The notes under the pieces: model-generated | What the model was told of the DNA's origin: nothing | The model's input: the letters and a program-made list of their open reading frames with translations, nothing else | Databases searched by the model: none | Translations under genes and position numbers: made by a program | Shown here: piece after piece, positions 8,235 through 14,540 of the stretch | Numbering within the stretch: the stretch's first letter is position 1 | Layout of the letters: each line of letters opens with the position of its first letter | NCBI RefSeq assembly: GCF_018449775.1 | Contig: NZ_JAAVVB010000001.1 | Span: forward strand, 186,001-250,000 | Direction: 5' to 3' | DNA length: 64,000 nt | Source: Mucilaginibacter sp. dw_454 | GTDB lineage: Bacteria; Bacteroidota; Bacteroidia; Sphingobacteriales; Sphingobacteriaceae

Positions 8235-8432
8235 ATCAATATAACAAGGTAACAGCCGATCTATATATCGCTATACCGACCTAACGATATGGCTTTATAT
8301 CAACATAACTTACTATCTGAATATCAAGATAGCGGCATATCAATCTATCTACGTAACTATATAACCAAGTAGCGATATAACAATGTAACCGTATAGCCGT
8401 ATAACATTGTAGTGGTAGAGCAGTGTATCACT
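8233..8432. repeat. Phased array of 25 degenerate 8-bp units (nTAnCnnn), candidate centromere or relaxosome site
   Basis: From 8233 to 8432 the sequence divides without gap into exactly 25 octamers. In plus-strand register position 2 is T in 23 of 25, position 3 is A in 24 of 25 and position 5 is C in 24 of 25. Position 1 is A, G or C but never T, and positions 6-8 look free. Typical units are atatcaat, gtaaccgt and ctatctac. The array fills the whole gap between the mobC stop and the relaxase ATG and touches both codons. It is not a CRISPR array, because the units are contiguous and degenerate. The nearest known parallel is the TP228 parH centromere, where ParG (an RHH protein) binds degenerate tetramers with 4-bp spacers. 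Confidence 0.85.
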
Positions 8433-8830
8433 TACCTGCCTTTTTTCATAATTTTCCGCATCGCAGTTTCCAATGCTTTCTGGTTACTATTATATTTTTC
8501 CATGAGGAAGTTAAATTGCAAAACCACCGATGGGTCAAGAATACCCTTGAGCAACAAAATATTTGCATAACGCGCCAGTTGGTTAATATTGTTCCCTGCC
8601 CGCCCAAGTTCAGTACCCGCTGCATCCAAAATCTTGATCAGCTCCTTTGAATTTACCAAAATCGCGGCTGAAGTACCCAACAGCCGCAAACGAACCAAAT
8701 CGGTTTTCTTCAGACCTAATGCGAGTTCCATCTTCTCGATCTCCAGATATTCTGCTTCCGTAAAACGCGCATCAATCTTTTTGATACGTTTTCCCTCGGT
8801 CAAAGGCGGTCTGCCACTTAATTTTCTCAT
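8432..8830 (-). CDS. mobC: Relaxosome accessory protein, MobC family
   Basis: This 132-residue protein carries the MobC signature GNNINQLARYAN near residues 80-91. A basic, RHH-like N-terminal half precedes it (SGRPPLTEGKRIKKIDARFTEAE region). MobC-type proteins bind oriT and open the DNA for the relaxase. In Bacteroides nomenclature this gene is often called mobA. It lies 200 bp upstream of the relaxase gene, with the entire gap occupied by the phased octamer array. The candidate oriT is directly upstream. Confidence 0.85.
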   Translation of the reverse strand: MRKLSGRPPLTEGKRIKKIDARFTEAEYLEIEKMELALGLKKTDLVRLRLLGTSAAILVNSKELIKILDAAGTELGRAGNNINQLARYANILLLKGILDPSVVLQFNFLMEKYNSNQKALETAMRKIMKKGR

Positions 8831-8992
8831 CAGGAAATACGTTGCGAATTTTCGGTTAGCCGAAAAACCCCCGGATGGGCAAGTGGCTTTTTAGAACGGC
8901 GGAAATTGATGCGAAGCCAATTTTTGTCGGACAAAAAGACATCTTGCCTATAAAAAAACGGAACGCCCTTTATTTATTAATAAGAGTACGCT
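8831..8992. other. Candidate oriT region with two hairpins
   Basis: This 162-bp non-coding gap upstream of mobC contains two inverted repeats. TTTTCGG/CCGAAAA has a 4-base loop near 8848-8865, and TTTTTGTC/GACAAAAA surrounds a single base near 8922-8938. A G/C-rich stretch (ACCCCCGGATGGGC) lies between them. A non-coding stretch with inverted repeats next to MobC and relaxase genes is the usual place for oriT. No nic site can be assigned from sequence alone. It also holds the 3' flank of the primase gene. Confidence 0.45.
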
Positions 8993-9952
8993 TTACCGCT
9001 CGAAGGGCACGTTGACACGGGCAAACAGGTCTTTACGCGGCGGATTGGCGGCAAGCCGTTCCTCGCGCGACTGGCTTTTGCGTTTGTCATTGTAATCATG
9101 ATAATCAGTATAAATCATCGATCGGTCACTGGCATAGGGGAGAGCCTTCAGCAAAGAACGCGTGGCCTGCCGGCCCGGTTTATCATGATCAAAAAAACAA
9201 TCGATCTGTGGGTAGCGCATCGCTACTTTTATGGCTGCTTCCAGTAAACTCAGGCTGTTCAAAACGATGATACTTGTTTTATCGTCCGGGTGCTCATGCA
9301 GCCAGCTCAGGTAATCAAAATAACCCTCGAACAAAATCACATGCCTGGTATCGCCCTCGATGATGGTGAGCGCCTTTTTACCAAGGCAGCCCTTGAAATA
9401 CTTATTGCGGACTTCCCAACCGCCGAGTTCATTCTGGTGGCCTGCCGCAAAGAAATGCTTACGCTGGTGCTTTTCATCCTCGACGCAATAATAAACTTCT
9501 TGCAAACGGCCTTTGGCCAAATGCAGCACACCCCGGTTCTCCAGGTAATGTTTGATTTGCGGATTGTTGCAATTCGGCTTTATTTCTTCCACCTGGTAAT
9601 GCGGCAGCTTCAGCGCCCTGCGCCGGCGCCCGGCTGGCTGAAAAGAAAAAGGGGTGTCCGGCACAGCCTGCTGCGCCACCTCCCAAATCTTCTGCATGAC
9701 GTCCTTAAAAGTCAGGTCGGGCCAGTAGGCCAGCCCAAAGTCGATGACATTGCCGCCCTTGCCGGTACCATGGTCATACCATACGCCAAGTGCGTCATTG
9801 ACCGAGAATGACGGCGTTCTATCGCCCTCCCTTAACATGCTGTGGTAAACCTTTTCCTGTCCGCCTCCTTTGGCGGGCTGGTAACCGAGCCGTGCCAGCA
9901 GGCCGGCGACGGTCACCTGTTCTTTGATGATTGTCGGATTGATCGTGGTCAT
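8993..9952 (-). CDS. Primase-like protein: CHC2-like N-domain without cysteines plus Toprim
   Basis: This 319-residue protein has a DnaG-type N-terminal fold (GDRTPSFSVNDALGVWYDHGTGKGGNVIDF, seen as TPSF and GGNVIDF about residues 46-76). The cysteines and histidine that normally hold zinc are absent from this part. A Toprim domain follows at about residues 205-285, with LFEGYFDYLSW (acidic E) and FDHDKPGRQA (DxD-like). Such short primases are common in Bacteroidetes conjugative elements and may prime the transferred strand. The gene lies directly downstream of an attenuator leader. Family is secure; loss of zinc ligands is seen directly. Confidence 0.85.
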   Translation of the reverse strand: MTTINPTIIKEQVTVAGLLARLGYQPAKGGGQEKVYHSMLREGDRTPSFSVNDALGVWYDHGTGKGGNVIDFGLAYWPDLTFKDVMQKIWEVAQQAVPDTPFSFQPAGRRRRALKLPHYQVEEIKPNCNNPQIKHYLENRGVLHLAKGRLQEVYYCVEDEKHQRKHFFAAGHQNELGGWEVRNKYFKGCLGKKALTIIEGDTRHVILFEGYFDYLSWLHEHPDDKTSIIVLNSLSLLEAAIKVAMRYPQIDCFFDHDKPGRQATRSLLKALPYASDRSMIYTDYHDYNDKRKSQSREERLAANPPRKDLFARVNVPFER

Positions 9953-9983
9953 AACAAATAGTGTTTACTATTAGTCAGGACAC

Positions 9984-10011
9984 AAAAAAAGGGAGCCCGA
10001 AACGGACTCCC
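9984..10011 (-). terminator. Intrinsic terminator of the primase leader (attenuator)
   Basis: On the minus strand GGGAGTCCG pairs with CGGGCTCCC (one G-T pair) around a TTT loop at 10011-9991, and seven Ts follow (9990-9984). It sits 32 bp before the primase ATG, so transcription into the primase and mob genes must pass it. The half GTTTCGGG can pair instead with CCCGAAAC at 10033-10026. Confidence 0.8.
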
Positions 10012-10025
10012 CCTTAATATCTTTT

Positions 10026-10033
10026 GTTTCGGG
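10026..10033 (-). promoter_or_regulatory. Antiterminator strand competing with the primase-leader terminator
   Basis: On the minus strand CCCGAAAC is perfectly complementary over 8 bases to GTTTCGGG inside the terminator hairpin at 9991-10011. Both pairings cannot form together. The strand begins one base after the TAG of the leader peptide, so a ribosome waiting at that stop would cover it and favour termination. A ribosome stalled earlier would leave it free. Confidence 0.65.
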
Positions 10034-10034
10034 A

Positions 10035-10097
10035 CTACCTGCGTCGTATCCTACGATACGGACCCTCGTCTGCCAATGCGCTTTCACAAGAATTCAT
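10035..10097 (-). CDS. Leader peptide of 20 residues ending in an arginine cluster
   Basis: The minus-strand ORF starts ATG at 10097, preceded by AGCAGGA as a possible ribosome site, and ends TAG at 10035. The last eight residues are PYRRIRRR, with five Arg codons (CGT, AGG, CGA, CGC, AGG) and an ATA Ile codon. Codons for PYRRIR also form a hairpin, CGTATC/GATACG with a 4-base loop. The position before an antiterminator/terminator pair is that of a regulatory leader peptide sensing charged Arg-tRNA or ribosome stalling. Arg-X-Arg motifs are known arrest sequences with macrolides. Translation of this ORF is inferred. Confidence 0.6.
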   Translation of the reverse strand: MNSCESALADEGPYRRIRRR

Positions 10098-10487
10098 TCC
10101 TGCTTCGCAAAATTTCCAGGTGCTAATTGGATAATGCCTCGTCCCCCGATGTCAAATAACGTTCGTTGTTAATGACACAAAGGTTGGGAGACGCGAAATC
10201 TTTATTCCCAAAGGCACTACAGGAGCAGGGGCGATTTATGTTTAAATGCTTAGATATCAAGTTCATGAAATTAGGCCAGTTGGTCAAGTACATCAATATA
10301 GGTAGTCGGATAATCGCTATTAAACAGGCGATAGGGCTACTGGTATAAAAATGTACCGGGAATGACCGGCAGCACTTCGGCCAATCGGAAGTTTTAGATA
10401 GCAATAGGTGAAACAATACTTCGCTTATTTGCTTCTACCAACGAACGCTTACCTTTGAAAACAGCAAAAAAACATTCGCCTGTTGAT

Positions 10488-10658
10488 ATGGAAAAGAAAC
10501 CTAAAAGAAAACGCTTGGTCAAGGTGCCGCCGAATGACGGTACGAATACGCCGGTGCCCGGCAAAATAGCAACGAACATCCTGTCTGAAAGCGAAGCAGC
10601 CTTATTCAAACAAGCCGAAACCCTTCAGGCGATCCGCATAAGATTTAATGGAAACTAA
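10488..10658 (+). CDS. Small basic hypothetical protein
   Basis: This 56-residue protein uses the ATG at 10488; a TTG at 10455 would add 11 residues. The start MEKKPKRKRLVKVPPNDGTNT is strongly basic and the second half is a short amphipathic helix region (ESEAALFKQAETLQAIR). No family is recognised. It overlaps the start of the DUF3606-like gene by 11 bp, so the two are probably co-transcribed. It is the first plus-strand gene after the transfer region. Confidence 0.45.
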   Translation: MEKKPKRKRLVKVPPNDGTNTPVPGKIATNILSESEAALFKQAETLQAIRIRFNGN

Positions 10659-10824
10659 AAGAAAAAGTGTAGCGGCCGATACCCGCACGATAGACATCAG
10701 CGATGAATATGCCGTAGACTATTGGGTACAGGAATTGAAAACCACCAAAACCAAACTGCTCGCTGCGGTCGTCGAAGCAGGCGATGCTTTTGAAGCGGTC
10801 AAAAGGCAATTGAAGAAAGCCTGA
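10648..10824 (+). CDS. DUF3606-like small protein
   Basis: This 58-residue protein reads DTRTIDISDEYAVDYWVQEL and then LLAAVVEAGDAFEAVKRQLKKA. It matches the pattern of DUF3606 proteins: an acidic ID-x-x-E, then a tyrosine-tryptophan helix, then an AV..AG...V...L helix. Function of the family is unknown. These proteins are common as short accessory genes in Bacteroidetes and proteobacteria. It starts within the preceding small gene (11-bp overlap). Confidence 0.65.
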   Translation: METKRKSVAADTRTIDISDEYAVDYWVQELKTTKTKLLAAVVEAGDAFEAVKRQLKKA

Positions 10825-10878
10825 TGGTTTTTTTTAACTAGTTTAAAGTATTTTCCGCGCTCATTCGTCTATACTCCT

Positions 10879-12054
10879 ATGTCGAATGTATTATTTTTAG
10901 GGATGCCCTCGCATGGGCATGTAAATCCAACTTTAGGGTTGGTGGACGAACTGACACGGCGCGGTGAGCAAGTGAGTTATTTTGCCGGGGAAACTTTCCG
11001 GGCAAAGATCGAAGCGGCTGGTGCCGTGTTTTTCGCTTACAGCGAAGACCTGGATATTTTTAAAGCCGGCGGCAAACCCGGACAAGGTGGCGGATTGCTG
11101 AGCGTAACGGCTAAAGCACCCTCGGTGATCGCGGATATCCTGGCGCAAACCGCCGGGATGAAATTCGATTACCTCATCCATTCCGCCGCCTTTCCTTTTA
11201 CCGGCGCGATGGTCCAGCTCTTAGGCATCCCATCGGTGTCTTCACTGGCCGTTTTCGCCGGGCTGGACCGCTTTAAGGACATGGCCGGTTTTAAACTGCC
11301 GGATGAGGTCAAAGTAAATTATGAGCTGGTGGCCAATCAGTTAAAGACGACTTATGGGATTACCATGCCGGCCACCCCCATGGAAATGATGCTCTATCCC
11401 AGTGTGTTAAAACTGGTCTATACCTCGCGCTATTTTGCCCCGCCCTCGGCCTACCTGGACGAGACCTGCCGCTTCGTCGGGCCGCCGGTCTTTGAACGGC
11501 AAGAGGATTTAGACTTTCCTTTTGAGCGGCTGGAAAATAAGCGGGTGCTGTATATCTCGCTGGGGACGGTTTTCGGTGTTTTTGATACGAAACTGTATGA
11601 CCTGTTTGCGGAGGCATTTGCGGACTGGGACGGTATCGTCGTCATGGCCGCGCATGGGGTCAATCTTAGCGGCAAGCAGTTCCCGAAGAATTTTATCGTG
11701 CGGGATTATGTGCCGCAGAATGCCCTGCTGAACTATACGGATGTGGCGGTCACGCATGCAGGCATGAACAGTATGAGCGACCTCATCAGTAAGGAAATCC
11801 CTTTTGTGAGTTTGCCGCTTGGAGCCGATCAGCCCTTATTGGCAGCCCGCGCCGCGGAATTGGGTGCAACGATCAGCCTGGACTGGAAACAACTAACGCC
11901 CGGAAGCCTGAACAATGCTGTGCAGCAGGTGCTCCGTGATCCCGCTTACCGGGCCGCTATCCGGAAGATCAATGATTCCTTCAAATCGGCCGGGGGCTAT
12001 CCAAAGGCTGTGGACGAGATCTTTAGCTTCAAAACGGAGCATGATATAGCCTAA
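10879..12054 (+). CDS. MGT/macrolide-type glycosyltransferase (GT1 family)
   Basis: This 391-residue GT-B glycosyltransferase has the N-terminal motif LFLGMPSHGHVNPTLGLVDEL, here residues 5-25, typical of macrolide and UDP-glucuronosyltransferases. The donor-binding C-terminal domain carries FIVRDYVPQNALL and DVAVTHAGMNSMSDLI (about residues 272-300). These match the usual P-Q, H-x-G-x-N and later D-Q (LPLGADQPLLAARAAELG) contacts. Members transfer sugar from a nucleotide sugar to macrolides, flavonoids or other hydroxylated small molecules. The acceptor cannot be told. It stands alone on the plus strand next to the transfer module, which fits a detoxification cargo gene. Confidence 0.88.
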   Translation: MSNVLFLGMPSHGHVNPTLGLVDELTRRGEQVSYFAGETFRAKIEAAGAVFFAYSEDLDIFKAGGKPGQGGGLLSVTAKAPSVIADILAQTAGMKFDYLIHSAAFPFTGAMVQLLGIPSVSSLAVFAGLDRFKDMAGFKLPDEVKVNYELVANQLKTTYGITMPATPMEMMLYPSVLKLVYTSRYFAPPSAYLDETCRFVGPPVFERQEDLDFPFERLENKRVLYISLGTVFGVFDTKLYDLFAEAFADWDGIVVMAAHGVNLSGKQFPKNFIVRDYVPQNALLNYTDVAVTHAGMNSMSDLISKEIPFVSLPLGADQPLLAARAAELGATISLDWKQLTPGSLNNAVQQVLRDPAYRAAIRKINDSFKSAGGYPKAVDEIFSFKTEHDIA

Positions 12055-12075
12055 GCCCGGAAGACAAACAATTGT

Positions 12076-12083
12076 TATCTTTG
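12076..12083 (+). promoter_or_regulatory. -7 promoter box of the PhnA-like gene
   Basis: TATCTTTG at 12076-12083 matches the Bacteroidetes -7 consensus TAnnTTTG, 24 bp before the ATG at 12107. A -33 box is not obvious. This separates transcription of the PhnA-like gene from the glycosyltransferase gene. Confidence 0.5.
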
Positions 12084-12106
12084 CGCTTTCCATCAATTGA
12101 ATAACC

Positions 12107-12445
12107 ATGACTGAACTTGCACCTTGTCCCATCTGCCAATCCCCCTATACCTATGCATTGGAAAGCTTATTGGTTTGCCCGGAATGCGGGCATGAATGGA
12201 AGCTGGCAGAAGAATCCGCAAGTGAGGAAGGCTTTGTCGTAAAAGATAGCAATGGCAATATCCTACAGAATGGCGATACGGTCATCACGATCAAAAATCT
12301 TCCCGTAAAAGGCAGCTCTCAAACGATCAAAGCCGGCACCAAGGTCAAAAATATCCGTTTGGTGGACAGCGATCACAATATCGACTGCAAGATCGATGGC
12401 TTCGGCGCGATGGCGCTCAAATCAGAATTCGTAAAAAAAGCCTGA
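12107..12445 (+). CDS. yjdM: PhnA/YjdM-family zinc-ribbon protein
   Basis: This 112-residue protein has an N-terminal zinc ribbon with paired cysteines, [10 protein letters not shown] and CPECGHEW (about residues 7-31). The conserved PhnA C-terminal domain follows, with [16 protein letters not shown] and the closing KSEFVKKA. Length and motifs match E. coli YjdM. Despite the PhnA name, a direct role in phosphonate use is not established for this family. It has its own promoter box and converges with the HxlR gene 8 bp downstream. Confidence 0.93.
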   Translation: MTELAPCPICQSPYTYALESLLVCPECGHEWKLAEESASEEGFVVKDSNGNILQNGDTVITIKNLPVKGSSQTIKAGTKVKNIRLVDSDHNIDCKIDGFGAMALKSEFVKKA

Positions 12446-12453
12446 TAGCGGGA

Positions 12454-12840
12454 TCAAATACTTTTTCTGCTGGCGACGATACGCTGGCGGTGCTGGATAC
12501 CCCAATCTTTAAGTTCGTTTAAGACCGGCTTTAATGACTTGCTGTAGGGCGTTAATTCATAAATGACCGTAACCGGTGTGGTGGAATAAACGGTGCGTAC
12601 CACGAATTCATTGAGCTCCAGTTCCTTCAATTCCTTAGATAGGATCTTAGGCGTGATCTCCCCCAGCGAGCGCTGGATATCCTTAAAACGTTTTGGCCCT
12701 TCGGTCAGCGCGAAGATCAGCGGCAGCTTCCATTTACCGTTCAGTACATACAAGGCGTCCCGTATCCCGGCTACGCCCGCGGCACAGGCGTTTTCAGCGC
12801 AGGGGTGATTTTCCGAAATTTCTTTGATAGCTGTTTCCAT
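12454..12840 (-). CDS. HxlR-family regulator, likely regulator of the azoreductase
   Basis: This 128-residue winged-helix protein has the HxlR landmarks GKWKLPLIFAL, GPKRFKDIQRSL and KILSKELKELE. It has two N-terminal cysteines (HPCAENACAAG, about residues 12-19) that could serve redox or electrophile sensing as in other HxlR proteins. I chose the ATG at 12840. A longer frame would run through the promoter and into the divergent azoreductase gene. TACCTTTG lies only a few bases before this ATG on the minus strand, so the mRNA is almost leaderless. A 32-bp perfect palindrome in the divergent gap is its probable operator. Confidence 0.88.
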   Translation of the reverse strand: METAIKEISENHPCAENACAAGVAGIRDALYVLNGKWKLPLIFALTEGPKRFKDIQRSLGEITPKILSKELKELELNEFVVRTVYSTTPVTVIYELTPYSKSLKPVLNELKDWGIQHRQRIVASRKSI

Positions 12841-12858
12841 AAGCGCAAAGGTAAAGAG

Positions 12859-12890
12859 TATCCCAAAGGATACCGGTATCCTTTGGGATA
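12859..12890. promoter_or_regulatory. 32-bp perfect palindrome, HxlR operator candidate
   Basis: Bases 12859-12874 (TATCCCAAAGGATACC) and 12875-12890 (GGTATCCTTTGGGATA) are exact reverse complements with no spacer. The palindrome lies between the divergent hxlR-like and azoreductase genes. It sits next to the TACCTTTG box of the regulator and upstream of TATCTTTTTG for the azoreductase, so one dimer or tetramer could control both. Confidence 0.75.
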
Positions 12891-12951
12891 GTAATATCTT
12901 TTTGAAAGTCAGGGTGTTTAGGTTTGCCGGTGTACAATTAAACGTTACACC

Positions 12952-13551
12952 ATGAAAAAGATATTGCATATCATCTCCAGCCCCAAGGGCGAAAACTCTT
13001 TCAGTATTAAGCTGGGCAACGCCATCGTAGCCAGGATCCAGGCAGCGAACCCCGGCAGTACCGTGGTCGTCAATGACCTGACCGAACATCCTTTCCCGCA
13101 TTTGGAAGAGGCTACACTGGCGGCCTTTTATACACCTGCGGAAGATCAAAGCCCCGAAAATAAGCAGGCGCTGAAAAATTCAGACGCCGCAATTGCGGCC
13201 ATCCAGGCGGCAGACGTGATCGTTATCGGTGCGCCGACCTGGAACTTCGGGATACCCTCGGTATTGAAAGCCTGGGTAGACCATATCGCGCGCGCTGGCG
13301 TTACCTTCAAATACAGCGAGGCCGGTGCCGAGGGACTGATCAAAAACAAGGTGGCTTATATCGCCATGGCCTCCGGTGCCGTTTTTTCCAGCGGGCCCTA
13401 CCAGTCCTACGACTTCGTCTCCACGTATTTAAAAACCCTGTTAAATTTCCTGGGGATCACGGACCTGACCGTTTTCCGGGTGGAGGGCTCGGCCTATCCG
13501 GGCCAGGCGGAAGCAGCTTTACAAAAAGGGATCGAGAGCATTTCTTTATAA
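12952..13551 (+). CDS. azoR: FMN-dependent NADH-azoreductase (AzoR-like)
   Basis: This 199-residue flavodoxin-fold enzyme begins KKILHIISSPKGENSFSIKLG, whose SSPKGE-S loop holds the FMN phosphate. It also has the isoalloxazine-contact motif PTWNFGIPSVLKAWVDHIARAGVTF, seen as PTWNFGIPS and DHIARAG near residues 100-123. These match AzoR/AcpD. The enzyme reduces quinones, azo and nitro compounds with NAD(P)H. It is divergent from an HxlR gene with an intervening palindrome, a common quinone- or electrophile-induced unit. A hairpin terminator follows. Confidence 0.93.
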   Translation: MKKILHIISSPKGENSFSIKLGNAIVARIQAANPGSTVVVNDLTEHPFPHLEEATLAAFYTPAEDQSPENKQALKNSDAAIAAIQAADVIVIGAPTWNFGIPSVLKAWVDHIARAGVTFKYSEAGAEGLIKNKVAYIAMASGAVFSSGPYQSYDFVSTYLKTLLNFLGITDLTVFRVEGSAYPGQAEAALQKGIESISL

Positions 13552-13556
13552 AAGGC

Positions 13557-13585
13557 AAGGCGGGTCGTTCAACACGATCCGCCTT
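13557..13585. terminator. Bidirectional hairpin between azoR and the universal stress gene
   Basis: AAGGCGGGTCGT (13557-13568) pairs with ACGATCCGCCTT (13574-13585) with one G-T pair and a 5-base loop. It sits between two convergent genes. T-richness is visible on the minus-strand exit side, so it may work mainly for the universal stress protein transcript. Confidence 0.55.
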
Positions 13586-13606
13586 GGTACCGGACAGCTG
13601 TACCCA

Positions 13607-14464
13607 TTAACCGGCTTTGAAGATCAGCAAGGGAACCGGAGTCTGTCCGGACATTTCCTGGCTGTGGCTTTTATGCAGCAGTTCGTAAATGAAAGCATGC
13701 TCATGATGCACCATGGCCAGCAGGTCGATCTTTTCGCGCCTGATCAGCACTTCCAGCCCGCGTTCGACCTCGCGGTCCTCGACCACCATATAATCGATCT
13801 GGTCGTAATCACTGCGTTCGATCAGCTCCAGCAATAAGTGTTTGGTCCATTGCAGGAAATCAGCCGAATGGTTTTGATCGTTATAGATATGCGTCAGCAG
13901 CAGCGCTGCGCCCGTTTTTTCGGCGATGACGATCAGGCTGCTGATCGCCTTGATATCCTGGTCGGGCGCGCTGAAGTCACTCGCAAAAGCGATCCGTTTT
14001 ACCGCGGCCGTTTTTGCCGATGGCGGCACCAGCAGGATGGGCTGGTCCAGGCACTCCCGCAGTTGAAGACCATGGTCACCCAGCAAAAAAGTACCCAGGG
14101 CACTGTCCGCATGGGTACCCAAAATGACCAGCTCCGCCGGATGCTTCAGGAGCTGGGCCTGGATCACTGCGGTGACCGTGCCGGCGCTCATCACCTGCGT
14201 GACTTTCGGCTGAAAGCCTGCGCCCCCGCCCTGGTGCGCCAGTTCCTGCTGTAATTCCAGCAAGGCTGCCCGGCTGTCCTGCATCAGTCCGTCGAGTTCG
14301 GTATCGGTCAAGCTTACAAAACCCGCCTGGGGCATCTCCGCCGGAATGGTCATGGCATGGCAGAGGAATACGCCGGTATGCATTTGCCGGGCCAGGTGAT
14401 AACCATATTTCGCCGCATGGGTGGCATTAGGGGAAAAATCGGTAGCGATCAGTAAGTTTTTCAT
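13607..14464 (-). CDS. Universal stress protein with two UspA domains
   Basis: This 285-residue protein begins KNLLIATDFSPNATHAAKYG and repeats the fold near residue 147 with VKRIAFASDFSAPDQD, so it holds two tandem UspA domains. The first keeps a G-x2-G-x9-GS-like nucleotide loop (VILGTHADSALG...LGDHG). I chose the ATG at 14464, whose start gives the canonical first beta strand; a longer frame upstream is unlikely. It lies downstream of the Nramp-like gene on the same strand (76-bp gap). Such proteins accumulate under starvation or oxygen stress in Bacteroidetes. Confidence 0.88.
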   Translation of the reverse strand: MKNLLIATDFSPNATHAAKYGYHLARQMHTGVFLCHAMTIPAEMPQAGFVSLTDTELDGLMQDSRAALLELQQELAHQGGGAGFQPKVTQVMSAGTVTAVIQAQLLKHPAELVILGTHADSALGTFLLGDHGLQLRECLDQPILLVPPSAKTAAVKRIAFASDFSAPDQDIKAISSLIVIAEKTGAALLLTHIYNDQNHSADFLQWTKHLLLELIERSDYDQIDYMVVEDREVERGLEVLIRREKIDLLAMVHHEHAFIYELLHKSHSQEMSGQTPVPLLIFKAG

Positions 14465-14540
14465 GTGGGGTATGTTGTTTTGTAAAGATATCGCTTTCCT
14501 AAGCCGCGTTAAATGATCTTCGTCACCTGAGCCATACATA

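Larger units (their letters stand above)
9953..10487. other. 535-bp region without a clear protein gene; contains the attenuator leader
   Basis: The left third (about 9984-10100) is the leader-peptide attenuator annotated separately. From about 10140 to 10450 I see no convincing gene. A 97-codon minus frame at 10123-10416 and a 60-codon plus frame at 10166-10348 have no recognisable start signal or family. I find no tRNA-like fold, no insertion-sequence ends and no clear TAnnTTTG box on the minus strand, so the leader's promoter is not located. The segment separates minus-strand transfer genes from plus-strand cargo genes. Confidence 0.5.

Noticed and set aside
8233..8432. Reading the octamer array as a CRISPR array or as coding DNA
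   Set aside because: Units are contiguous, only 8 bp and without spacers, and stop codons occur in the frames on both strands because 8 is not a multiple of 3.
10012..10140. tRNA, tmRNA or 6S RNA in the primase leader
   Set aside because: No cloverleaf, no T-loop GTTCGA pattern and no 3' CCA were found; the leader-ORF and terminator reading explains the structure better.
10123..10416. A 97-codon minus-strand ORF as a real gene
   Set aside because: No recognisable family, no ribosome site or -7 box, and odd composition (many Cys, Pro and Ser); more likely chance.
12841..13149. Longer N-terminus for the HxlR protein reaching base 13149
   Set aside because: It would include the 32-bp palindrome and run antisense into the azoreductase gene; the ATG at 12840 gives a normal HxlR length and has a promoter box just upstream.
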